Shown piece by piece: positions 1 to 37,605 of a stretch of DNA of 64,000 nt. The position numbers were made by a program, and so were the translations under genes. Source of the stretch: Acipenser ruthenus (Eukaryota; Chordata; Actinopteri; Acipenseriformes; Acipenseridae). The stretch covers positions 1,870,760 through 1,934,759 of the forward strand of contig NC_081231.1 in the NCBI RefSeq assembly GCF_902713425.1. Direction: 5' to 3'. Below the pieces are notes generated by a model. The model did not search any database and had not been told where the DNA came from. It was given only the letters and a program-made list of their open reading frames with translations. The stretch's first letter is position 1, and each line of letters opens with the position of its first letter.

Positions 1-192
1 CTTTGTGTCAGCAGTATTCCAGCCAAGGTCAGTTCCCACATTCTCAGTTCCTTGAGCAGTAAACACCTCCCTCCGTCCTCTCAGCTGTGCTGAGCCACAG
101 TGTCCTCACATTATCTGTTTAACCTTTCACCTTACAGCCCACCCCTTTGACGCTCAAGAAATTAGCATCACAGAGCAGTTCATGTCAATGAA

Positions 193-366
193 TGGATCCC
201 AGGGATGGAAATAAGACTCCTATTGCATAGCGGTTTCACCCACTCCAGGTTTTACTACCAGTCTGATTAGCTACAGTGGGTATAGGTAACAAGTTCAGGT
301 GCGTCTTATTATGAAACTCATAGTAAAAACCAGGCATGCTATGCATTACTTCCATCCCTGGGATCA
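193..366. mobile_element. Foldback MITE, 'GGATGGAAATAAGAC' family, copy 1
   Basis: Inverted ends: GATCCCAGGGATGGAA at the left pairs with TTCCATCCCTGGGATC at the right, spanning about 170 bp with no coding capacity. Two more copies lie in actinin introns (15964-16135, 27612-27786). Family assignment unknown. Confidence 0.65.
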
Positions 367-447
367 CTGCTTTGTCAAGTATCAGAGTTCATTTTTCTGT
401 TTGTGATGTACCATAGTATTTCACCTGTGCTTCTGTTTCCACACCAG

Positions 448-3400
448 GACTTCAGCAGTGTCTACCAGATCTTTCCTGATGAGTTACTGGGATCAGGCCA
501 GTTTGGAATAGTCTACGCAGGTAAGACCCGGACAGGGAATTGTCAGGCATGAAATTCATTCCAAAAAATCATTCTGCATTCCACTTATTCTTGCTAGCTT
601 GATTAACAAACTGCAAACCATATGGAGCGCCCCTAAACCTTTATGACCTCAATCATGGGGCAGCAGTGTGGAGTAGTGGTTAGGGCTCTGGACTCTTGAC
701 CGGAGGGTCGTGGGTTCAATCCCAGGTGGGGGACACTGCTGCTGTACCCTTGAGCAAGGTACTTTACATAGATTGCTCCAATAAAAACCCAACTGTATAA
801 ATGGGTAATTGTATGTAAAAATAATGTGATATCATGTAGCAATTGTAAGTCGCCATGGATAAGGGCGTCTGCTAAGAAATTAATAATAATAATAATAATA
901 ATCAGCAATTATCAAATCAAAGCAAAATATATCTGAGAGAAATGCTTAACTTTGACTCTATTAATGCATGATTTACATATACTGCTAGAGCGCTCTGCAG
1001 TGTTGAGAGTGGAGCTCTCTTTCCTATACTACTAGAGCGCTCTGCAGTGTTGAGAGTGGAGTTCTCTTTCCTATACTACTAGAGCGCTCTGCAGTGTTGA
1101 GAGTGGAGTTCTCTTTCCTATAGACCTCTATACAGCTCTGCAGTGTGGAGAATTGAGTTCTCTTTCCTATACTACTAGAGCGCTCTGCAGTGTGGAGAGT
1201 GGAGTTCTCTTTCCTATACTACTAGAGCGCTCTGCAGTGTTGAGAGTGGTGTTCTCTTTCCTATACTACTAGAGCGCTCTGCAGTGTTGAGAGTGGTGTT
1301 CTCTTTCCTATACTACTAGAGCGCTCTGCAGTGTGGAGAGTGGAGTTCTCTTTCCTATACTACTAGAGCGCTCTGCAGTGTTGAGAGTGGTGTTCTCTTT
1401 CCTATACTACTAGAGCGCTCTGCAGTGTGGAGAGTGGAGTTCTCTTTCCTATACTACTAGAGCGCTCTGCAGTGTGGAGAGTGGAGTTCTCTTTCCTATA
1501 CTACTAGAGCGCTCTCCAGTGTTGAATGGAGTTTATAAACCTAATGGAAACACAAAACGGGTACAATCTAAGAAACTATTTGTCAGCTGCAATTGTCTTT
1601 GCTGTTCAGGTAAACACAGGAAATCTGGCCGTGACGTTGCAGTCAAAGCTATCGACAAGGCCAGGTTCCCCAGCAACCAGGAGAGACAGCTGAGGAACGA
1701 GGTGTCCATCCTGCAGGTGAGAGACCCAGGCAGGGGAGTGATCCGAGAGCGCAGCCAGCACGGATCAGAAGCACAGGCACAGCGTGCTGCAGTGCATTAC
1801 AGGGAACCCGTGTTTTGGCACAGTACTAGAGCATTTTGTTCAGGTTGGAGCCCAGCTTGTTTTCCACAAACAAAACAAAACATTGAACTAAATCATGAGA
1901 CATTTCAACAGAGAAAGAAAGACTATGTAACCGTTTCATTGTCTAATACTGTATAATAAATTAAAACGTGCGTAGAAATACATTACTGTATTAGATTAGG
2001 TTACTAGTCTGCAGTGTTGAGAGTGGAGTTCTCTTTCCTATATTACTAGAGTGCTCTGCAGTGTTGAGAGTGGAGCTCTCTTTCCTATACTACTAGAGCG
2101 CTCTGCAGTGTTGAGTGGAGTTCTCTTTCCTATATTACTAGAGCGCTCTGCAGTGTTGAGAGTGGAGTTCTCTTTCCTATACTACTAGAGCGCTCTGCAG
2201 TGTTGAGTGGAGTTCTCTTTCCTATATGACTAGAGCGCTCTGCAGTGTTGAGTGGAGTTCTCTTTCCTATATGACTAGAGCGCTCTGCAGTGTTGAGAGT
2301 GGAGTTCTCTTTCCTATATTACTAGAGCGCTCTGCAGTGTTGAGTGGAGTTCTCTTTCCTATACTATTAGAGCGCTCTGCAGTGTTGAGGGATCTCATTC
2401 CTTGTTCTGTGTGTTTGTTCAGAGCTTGCATCACCCGGGGGTGGTGACCCTGCAGGGCATGTTCGAGACGGTGGACCACGTGTTCGTTGTCATGGAGAAG
2501 CTCCACGGGGACATGCTGGAGATGATCCTGTCCAGCGAGAGGGGGAGGCTGCCAGAGAGGAGCACCCGCTTCCTCGTCACACAGGTCAGTGCATCAACCA
2601 CCTCTCCACACAGCGGCACTGCACTCCTACTGTGAATAGGTTGACCAGTCACCACTTTAAAAAATCTATATGAATACATGAATTGATAACGGCTGGTGCT
2701 CGATTTTGTGAGCGTACGATTTCGTAAGACTTTGCCCTCCGTGCGCTATATTTTAGCGGCTTGGAATTTTTTAAAAACTGTTTTATTAATGTTTTAAAAT
2801 ATCATTTATATGTGAATGGATTGCAACCGCAACATTTGAGACTGCTTGCTTCACAATGACTTAACGGGACGTGCGATTAGTCGACTATCAGTCGACTATA
2901 GCTAGCCTATATCTATATATATATATTGTGTGGAGGAAAGGTGTAGTCCAAGTGGGTACAGGACTACACCCCCCAGAATACACCTTAACTACAGCTGTTT
3001 CCCATCCCAACCCCGAGGCATTCTGGGGGCTGTAGTCCTGTACCCACTTAGACTACCCCTGTCCTCCACCAACTCTGCCTCAATATCTCTCTCTGTACTA
3101 TCTCTCTCAGATTCTGGAAGCTCTGAGATACCTCCACTTCAAGAACATCGCCCACTGTGACCTCAAACCAGAGAACGTGCTGCTGGCGTCCGCTGACCCC
3201 TTCCCACAGGTCAGAGCACACTTCCTGCTTCTCTCCCATTGGCTCTGCACTATTGTGATCTCAGTTACCTTGGTTCCAAACAAACAAACTTCAGCTGATC
3301 TTTAATTATTACATTGAACCGACATGTTCAATGAAATAATGAAGGACCACCTGAAGCAGACAAACATTTCAGCTAGTGCCTCTATCAGCGTCACCACTCA

Positions 3401-5827
3401 TCAAACAAAGGCAGCAGCCAAAATATTTATCTACTTGACTTCAGCTCTATTTGTCTGCCTCTCTCCCCCCTGTATCCCCTTTATCACCACCCCACCCCTC
3501 TTTCTCTCTCTCATTCTCCCCTGCGCCCCTTTCTTAACTGGTTAGCCATTGATGTTAAAGATACCCAGAAAACGTGCAGGATTGTGGCTCTCCAGGACCA
3601 GAGTTGGCCACCCCTGGTCCAGTGCCTTCACCGTGTCTTGCTCCTTGCTCTCTCCTCCCAGGTGAAGCTGTGTGATTTCGGCTTCGCTCGGATCATCGGT
3701 GAACGGTCGTTCCGTCGGTCGGTCGTGGGCACGCCGGCTTACCTGGCCCCCGAGGTGATCCGCAGCCACGGGTACAACCGCTCCCTGGACATGTGGTCCG
3801 TGGGCGTGGTCCTGTACGTGAGCCTGAGCGGCACCTTCCCCTTCAACGAGGACGAGGACGTGAGCGAGCAGATCCAGAACGCCACCTTCATGTACCCCGA
3901 GCAGCCTTGGAGCCAGGTCTCCCAGCACGGTGAGGGGCTCAGCTGGGCAACCCTCCTGCAGGGGGACCCAGGGACCCCTCGGGGGCTCATTTCTAGGACT
4001 TCACAGCTATGGCCAAAAGTTTTGGGCTGATATCTTTAATAAAGGTCACTTATGGAGCCCTTTAGAGTGTCCTGGACTGGCTGGTACAGTTGGGCTCAGC
4101 CCGAGAGAGTGAAGGATCGCAATGACCAGTAAGGTTGTTGAAGAAACCAATATAATTAATTATAATTAATTTCTTAGCAGACGCCCTTATCCAGGGCGAC
4201 TTACAAATGTTATAAGATATCACATTATACATTATTTCACATTATACAGATATCACATTATATTTTTACATACAATTACCCATTTATACAATTGGGTTTT
4301 TACTGGAGCAATCTAGGTAAAGTACCTTGCTCAAGGGTACAACAGCAGTGTCCCTCACCGGGGATTGAACCCACGACCCTCCGGTCAAGAGTCCAGAGCC
4401 CTAACCACTACTCCACACTGCTGCCCCAATACTGCAGCAAGCCTATTAGATTTAGCTTTATACACAGCATGTGTGTTGTATGAAACTGGATAAATATGCT
4501 GCGTGCATTTCATAAGCAGTAATGTAAATGTTACTTGAATGTGTGTGAAGCCTCCTTGTTTATGATAATGAGGATCACAGCACCTCCACTCACCTCACAG
4601 ATAAAATCCATTCCCTCTTCCATTCACAGCCATCGACCTGATCAACAACCTGCTGCAGGTGACAGTGCGACGGAGGTACAGCGTGGATAAGGCTCTCGGT
4701 CACACCTGGCTGCAGGTACACGACTATACCACCCTCTGTACAGGGAGGGGTTGCAGTGAAATGTTTAGCATCACCCTGTAGAAAGAACTCATTTTGCTTC
4801 ATAAAGTCGAATGAAACCTGCTGAATAATGTTACGTTAACATATTGAATGACACAGCGCTTTGTAGTTTTCCATATACTTCATGAAAAAATTTAAAAAGG
4901 TGACATTTTGAAATCGAACATGAAATACTACTGTACTACTAATATGGCTTCCGGTATCATTTTGTAGTTTCTTTGATTACATGATGTTAAATAAAAGATC
5001 TAAATTATGTTCATATAATTCTAGGCGATGCGAAACTTTTGGCCACAACTGTATACAGTACATTGAAAAGAACATCCTTTTTAAATACAGCAGCTCTCAG
5101 AACGCCTCAAACACATCACACTCCAGAACAGTTATTTCAGTTCACTTTCCAAAAAAGAAAAGCCCCCATAGACACCAAATGTTGTTCTTCTACAAAGAAA
5201 AATCCTAAAATAAAAACGAGAGTAAGTAAACACCAAGAAACAGAAGCCCCACTGCCTCTCCCTGTCTCTCCTCCAGTGTACCGGCCTCTGCCTCTCCCTG
5301 TCTCTCCTCCAGTGTGCCGGCCTCTGCCTCTCCCTGTCTCTCCTCCAGTGTACCGGCCTCTGCCTCTCCGTCTCTCCTCCAGTGTACCGGCCTCTGCCTC
5401 TCCCTGTCTCTCCTCCAGTGTACCGGCCTCTGCCTCTCCCTGTCTCTCCTCCAGTGTACCGGCCTCTGCCTCTCCCTGTCTCTCCTCCAGTGTACGGGCC
5501 CCTGCCTCTCCCTGTCTCTCCTCCAGTGTACCGGCCTCTGCTTCTCCCTGTCTCTCCTCCAGTGTACCGGCCTCTGCCTCTCCCTGTCTCTCCTCCAGTG
5601 TACCGGCCTCTGCTTCTCCCTGTCTCTCCTCCAGTGTAACAGCCTCTGCCTCTCCATCTCTCCTCCAGGATTTCCAGCTCTGGTTGGACCTGCGGGAGTT
5701 CGAGACCCGACTGGGCCGGCGCTACCTCACCCACCCGAGCGACGAGGCTCTGTGGCAGAGCCACGCTGCAGAGAAAGGCCTGGCACACCCAGCGCACTTC
5801 ATCACAGAGCAGAGAGACAGTGAATAA
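448..5827 (+). CDS. prkd2-like: Protein kinase D family Ser/Thr kinase (PRKD2-like), 3' part: catalytic domain and C-terminus
   Basis: Seven coding exons: 448-520, 1610-1716, 2423-2584, 3111-3209, 3662-3929, 4630-4715 and 5669-5827 (stop TAA 5825-5827). All have GT/AG borders and compatible phases, giving 317 aa of open frame. Visible landmarks in order: glycine loop [14 protein letters not shown] with the catalytic lysine, HCDLKPEN (PKD kinases have HCD for HRD), CDFGFAR, activation loop [16 protein letters not shown] with the two PKD activation serines, and FPFNEDED. The family is the diacylglycerol-activated PKD group of the CAMK class, acting at Golgi, membrane and nucleus. Regulatory C1 and PH exons must lie left of the window. 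The N-lobe wording GRDVAVK favours PRKD2, but several usually invariant positions differ. The tail ends ITEQRDSE and lacks the usual C-terminal autophosphorylation and PDZ-ligand motif. The gene converges on the actinin gene. It could be a divergent fish paralogue rather than the PRKD2 orthologue. Confidence 0.9.
657..902 (+). mobile_element. tRNA-derived SINE with V-SINE-like 3' tail, copy 1
   Basis: The head has pol III A box (TAGTGGTTAGGGCTCTGG) and B box (GGGTTCAATCC). The body contains CTTGAGCAAGGTACTTTAC and the tail GGATAAGGGCGTCTGCTAAG, followed by (AAT)n. It lies in PRKD intron 1 as seen here. Other copies: 4169-4428, 22243-22482, 45917-46096, 46549-46770. Confidence 0.75.
980..1527. 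repeat. 47-bp minisatellite, about 12 units, upstream of PRKD exon 2
   Basis: Unit core AGAGCGCTCTGCAGTGTTGA followed by a GGAGTTCTCTTTCCTA segment. AGAGCGCTCT is itself palindromic. Variant units alternate TTGAGAG/GTGGAGAG. The array stops about 80 bases before exon 2. Confidence 0.9.
2008..2392. repeat. Same 47-bp minisatellite, about 9 units, downstream of PRKD exon 2
   Basis: Same unit and orientation as the 980-1527 array, including shortened TTGAGTGGAG variants. It ends about 30 bases before exon 3, so exon 2 is bracketed by direct repeats. Confidence 0.9.
4169..4428 (-). mobile_element. tRNA-derived SINE with V-SINE-like tail, copy 2
   Basis: Reverse-oriented copy in PRKD intron 5: tail TTAGCAGACGCCCTTATCC at the left, reversed B box GGATTGAACCC and A box CCTAACCACTA at the right. 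Confidence 0.75.
4760..5056. mobile_element. Tc1-like MITE, 'TGGCCAAAAGTTTTGCATCACC' family, copy 1
   Basis: Ends resemble GCATCACCCT...GGCGATGCGAAACTTTTGGCCACAACTGTA. The interior shares GAATGAAACCTGCTGAATAA and ACATGATGTTAAATAAAAGA with the other copies. Non-coding. Confidence 0.65.
5245..5668 (+). repeat. 36-bp minisatellite carrying the PRKD last-intron 3' splice site
   Basis: The unit reads as a polypyrimidine tract plus acceptor, ending CTGTCTCTCCTCCAG, then TGTACCGGCCTCTGCC. The pattern TCTCTCCTCCAG ends at 5276, 5312, 5348, 5382, 5418, 5454, 5490, 5526, 5562, 5598 and 5634. The twelfth, at 5668, is the real acceptor of the last kinase exon. Confidence 0.95.
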
Positions 5828-5839
5828 ACCAGCTTTGAA

Positions 5840-6165
5840 GATTGAGGTCATAGAATCTATTCAACTGAAGTCTTTAAAATCTTCAAATGAGTTGACAAAG
5901 TTAACCAGAACCAATACTTTAAGAGCAGCACAGAAACCAGGTGCAGAGGAGTTGGAAATGAAGTGGAGTCTGAGGGAAGGAGACGCTTCTTCACACAGAG
6001 AGTGGGGAGGGGATGGAATGGGTCACCTAGCCGTGTTGTTGAGGCAGAATCACTGGGATCCTTTAAGACCCAACTTGACAAGGTTCTGAGATCAATCAGC
6101 TGCTCGGAACCGGACGAGCTTAGATGGGCCGAATGCTTCTTCTCGTTTGCAAATGTTCTTAATGA
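5840..6165 (+). mobile_element. CR1/L2-like LINE 3' end fragment
   Basis: A frame here reads [15 protein letters not shown]...VVEAESLGSFKTQLD, the conserved end of the reverse-transcriptase ORF in this LINE group, then GATGGGCCGAATG. It lies in the PRKD 3' flank; the rest of the element is missing. Confidence 0.65.
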
Positions 6166-6283
6166 AGCTTGCATTAAAAACCTGGAAAGAATGGAAATGC
6201 TTGCTACGTCATTGTGAATCGTATTTCCAACCCTGAGATTGCAACACGCATTCCCATACATTCAATCAGTGCACTGACAAAGA

Positions 6284-6289
6284 AATAAA
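6284..6289 (+). promoter_or_regulatory. Candidate poly(A) signal for the PRKD-like gene
   Basis: First AATAAA hexamer on the sense strand after the kinase stop, about 460 bases downstream. It lies just beyond a LINE tail fragment, so the 3' UTR would include transposon sequence. Not tested by transcript data. Confidence 0.4.
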
Positions 6290-6746
6290 CCAACACTGAA
6301 GTGTATATTTGTTTAGATTTGTTTTTATTATCCAAGGTAGATGTTCATTATCTTTATTATTAAGGCTTCCGTGCTGTTACAATGGAAGCAAGCCAAGGCA
6401 TTTGGGTAAAACACAGAAGGGAAAAGACCCAAGTAGTGAGCCATGAGTGTTGAGCAACTCCAACACTGATCAGATTAACGATGAACCACTGCAATGCGGC
6501 CTCATGAACAGCCTACTGCTACAGGCTTGGAGACCGTAAAAGAGAGGCAAGGAGATGAGCCACAACTGGCAGTGATAACCTACCGAAACATGGGGTTCAA
6601 ATATATATTGTGTGGTTTGCCTAGAAGGGAGGGCTTCTTTGCTCAAAGTTCTCTGTACAGTATCTCTCCCTCTGTGCTTCCCCAATCCTCCTATGCTTAA
6701 GTAAACATGACTGTCAACCTGCATCGGATTGTGTTTAAGTAATTAG

Positions 6747-6781
<35 letters not shown>

Positions 6782-7362
6782 CGTGTGGCACAGACCTGTC
6801 GTCAAGTCCCATTTCAGCTTCTGAACTGCTGCGTTTCCACTGCCCTGGAACCTGTTCTCAATGAGAGCTGTGCAGTTCCAGTGAAATGTCTAAGCAAAGC
6901 AAAACTCTGATTGCTGTGTGGTGAACGTCCCTAATCGGCTTAATATATGATACTGCTGATGATGGCTTGCTTACGGGACACCATGCAGAATTTGAAGCCT
7001 CCTTCAGGTATAACTAAGTTGCTTAAGAAGAATAGCTTACAGTCTGAGCACAGTATTACTAGACAATGGAAACACTGCATCCTAACATTAAATCCGTCCT
7101 ATTCTCAAACAACGGCTTCATAACTTCCCAGCACCTTCAAGCCACGCCCCATTTCCTCTCTGGGGGCGGGTCTTATATCATCATTGGTTACCGTATCCTC
7201 ATCATGTGATCATACATGGGCTGGAGAATTCAAAGCTGATCTCCATTCATTTACTTTGCTTGACCATTGTAAAAGTGCAAGGTTCCTGTAACCAGGTTTA
7301 CAGAATCTCATCTTCATTAAAAAGGACTTGACTGCAAGTCTAGATATATATATATTTCTGTG

Positions 7363-7469
7363 TTTATTGCAGCGAGGTTAAGGAGAAGTTACATAGATAG
7401 CATTTCTAAAAGAACACTGCATGCATCTGCAAAAATAATATAATCCAATGTTAGGCAAGGCATTTTATT
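7363..7469 (-). promoter_or_regulatory. Candidate poly(A) signals for the actinin gene
   Basis: Two AATAAA hexamers on the minus strand, at 7464-7469 and 7363-7368, about 480 and 580 bases after the actinin stop. Either would give a short 3' UTR, part of which would cross the LTR-element fragment at 7611-7905. Confidence 0.35.
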
Positions 7470-7610
7470 TCTCAGTTTCCATTATTTTTTTTAAATCACT
7501 CTTAAACTCAGCCTGCCCTGATCACAGTTTACAGAATTTAACCAGCTAGAATTGCAACATGGGATATTTCTAAAACACAGCCAGTATGTACTGTATATAC
7601 CATATAAGCA

Positions 7611-7905
7611 GGTCCCTACTTGAATGTTGTAACCACATTATCCAATCGGAAGTAAATTGAATCTGCTTTTTACTATTTGATCACACAGCCCCTTGAATAA
7701 AGTAGATTTTTCCTGATGACATTCTATGATAATGTTTCTACATTCTAGCAGGGACCCCAGTAATTGCATACATTGGTGGCAGCGGTGGGATATTTCTTTG
7801 ACAACAGAATTGCTGGCAGCTATAGGATCACTAGACTTGTGTATTCTTTTTTGTTTCTTGTTCACTAAGGGGGAGGGCAGGTGTCTGAGCAGCGATTCTT
7901 TGTTT
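7611..7905 (+). mobile_element. LTR retrotransposon fossil (probably Gypsy-like): LTR end plus leader, copy A
   Basis: Broken, with no coding part. The proposed LTR 3' end (AATAAA inside, closing in CA) is followed by TTGGTGGCAGCGGTGGGA, a primer-binding-type leader seen after LTRs of fish Gypsy elements. A related piece is at 9751-10085. It starts about 40 bases beyond the actinin stop. The family call is from memory of such leaders and not from a search. Confidence 0.45.
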
Positions 7906-7947
7906 AAGGGTGGAAAGGGAGAAGGGGATGGGCAGGGAGAAGGGGGT

Positions 7948-35558
<27,611 letters not shown>

Positions 35559-35837
35559 TTCGCCTCTCTTCTCTCTCTCTCCCTCTACTGCCCTGATATT
35601 AAGTTCTGAACACAGAAGAACGCTAGTCTCCTATCTAGTTCAAACTCCAGCCTTCAGTACTCTGACAGCGAAATAAAAGACCCTCCGAGCTACAAGATTT
35701 CTTTTTTGCTTGTTTGTGGTGCTTCTCCTGCCCCGCTGGTGCTGCCCCTTGCCAGTCCTGAGCTCCTGGTCAGAAGTGACACACGTGACCGGGCCTCAAT
35801 AAGTAGTACCCGCCCGGCTGCAGGGGATCGGGTTCCA

Positions 35838-35847
35838 CCTTAAAAGG
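35838..35847. promoter_or_regulatory. CArG box (SRF site) upstream of the actinin first exon
   Basis: CCTTAAAAGG is a perfect CC(A/T)6GG element 280 bases upstream of the actinin ATG. A GC box (GGGGCGGGG) follows at about 35853-35861, an E-box CACGTG lies at 35782-35787 and a CAGCTG E-box at 35918-35923. Serum response factor and MyoD-type factors drive many sarcomeric genes, so this is a sensible muscle promoter. The transcription start was not identified. Confidence 0.55.
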
Positions 35848-36143
35848 GGCAAGGGGCGGGGTTAGAACGCATGGAGGCCACACCTCTTAAGGGGCTGGCT
35901 CCTGGGTTGAGTTAAAGCAGCTGTTAATGCCCCCCCCCTATATGTGTAAACACCTAGCTGTCCATCACAAAATGATGTCATGTTTGTTTGTGGCTTTACA
36001 ATTTTGCTCTTTTTTTTTTTTTTTTTTTACTTCCCTTACATGCTTTCTTTTCAAGAACCACTCTATAGCTTTGTGAAGTCTGGACAAGATTCTCTTTCTG
36101 TGTCAGACTCAGTCTAAAGGAGTACGGACTTTTGGTCAGGCCA

Positions 36144-36304
36144 CGGGCCAGTGGTACTCAATTCTGCTCCTCGTGATCCAGTCCTGGTTTTTACTCCAAA
36201 CAGGTTCTAAAATAGTTAACTGCACCTGCTGAGAGTCAATGAACTCCTTCCGGACCTGCTTGGAATGAAGACCAGGACTGGATCTTGAGGACCGGGGTTG
36301 AATA
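36144..36304. mobile_element. Small hAT-like foldback element
   Basis: GTGGTACTCAATTCTGCTCCTC at the left against GAGGACCGGGGTTGAATACC at the right; inner arms GATCCAGTCCTGGT/ACCAGGACTGGATC. Confidence 0.55.
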
Positions 36305-36981
36305 CCCCGGTCACAGGCTAATGCCAGTGGAAACAGAGCTTTTGTGTGCTCACGAACACGGGTTCAGTTTCTAAAGCTAGAAACACAGCTTATAAAACCA
36401 GAACCCAAACCAGCAACATGCTACCCCTTGAGCTCTCTGTAAAATAACAGAAGCGAGCTCAATGCAAGAAACCAGACTAGAAATGAGGGCACAGATTATT
36501 TTTTTTGTTCCAACAAACTTTATTGACAGTAAAAGACAAAAACAAGGATAGATTTACCTGCATTCGTCTATAAAACAAACCATACCATAGTTAGGTCATG
36601 TTCATTTATCCTTGAAATCTAGTTGCGAACAGAACATTTTCGGTATTATATATCTTAACAAACATGACCCAAAGATAACTCATGAAAGGGTTTCAGTATC
36701 TTCGAAGAGGCTGCGCTGAATAGTCGACAAGAACACTAAAGTGAGAGTCGACCTCAGAAGCTGGCAGTTGACTAACCTCTTACCTGTACATTCCATCCCA
36801 GTGGCTCCCAGTTAAAGGTGTCGTTTCCCAGCAGAGACTGGAGTTCAGGGGTCGGAGTGGTTCACCAGTCCTCCAAGCTGCAGGGATCTTTGCAAAACGT
36901 TGTTGCTTACTGTGACTGCATGGTTTCCATCTACCTTCTAGAAATGAATCATGTATCCTTTACTGAGATAAATAAATAATG

Positions 36982-37605
36982 CAGTGCTGCCCAAACATGG
37001 TCCTGGAGAGCCCCTATCCAGTAAGTTTTGTAGGTCACCCTAAATCGCTAATTTCTAAAGACTGGGTACACATGGAAGTTATTGATCAATTAAGCAAATA
37101 ACTTGTTTAATTAAGGGAACTCTGGTCTTTGGTCCAGTTTACATGCTGGGAAAACGTCATGACTTGTTTACTGTCATGACTTATTTAAGGTGGTACGGTC
37201 TGGATTACAATTTTAGTTAGCTTTGGTTTATGTTTAGTTTATGTTTGAATACAAATGTAATACATTATACAAAAATCAAATACAACATGAAGTTTCAAAG
37301 CAGGAATTGTTAAATTAAACAAACCAAAATGATCTAAAATTATAATTCAGCCGTACCACCTTAAATAAGTCATGACAGTAGACCGATAAGTCATGACATT
37401 TTCCCAGCATGTAATCCAAGCCATTGAGAGCTGAAAAGGGTAGTTCATTTTTTTGTACCAAGCAATCTCTAAATGACTTCATTTAATGAATCACCTACTT
37501 GACTGACCACAGTGAAATTGTTCCAGGTGTTAAGAAATTGATGATTAAAGGTTAACCAAAAAACCTGCTGGATAGGGGCTCTCCAGGACCGGGTTTGGGC
37601 AGCAC
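36982..37605. mobile_element. hAT-like non-autonomous element containing a nested foldback
   Basis: Outer ends CAGTGCTGCCCAAACATGGT and reversed GGGTTTGGGCAGCACTG, with GGAGAGCCCCTATCCAG/CTGGATAGGGGCTCTCC inside them. An inner palindrome with about 60-base arms lies at about 37141-37413. Confidence 0.7.

Larger units (their letters stand above)
6166..7610. other. Convergent intergenic space between PRKD-like and actinin genes
   Basis: No coding exon recognised. Contains a (GT)n run at about 6750-6785 and otherwise AT-rich unique-looking DNA. The actinin 3' UTR must end in the right half. Confidence 0.5.

Noticed and set aside
655-902. Possible tRNA gene from A and B boxes
   Set aside because: No cloverleaf beyond the boxes, and the same sequence recurs with a SINE tail elsewhere in the window.
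1474-1956. 160-codon frame running through kinase exon 2
   Set aside because: Only 1610-1716 is coding; the rest is minisatellite and intron with a clear GT donor at 1717.
5132-5851. Long minus- and plus-strand open frames of repeated [12 protein letters not shown] or [11 protein letters not shown] type
   Set aside because: They are translations of the 36-bp minisatellite, whose length is a multiple of three, so any frame stays open. No start context or conserved sequence.
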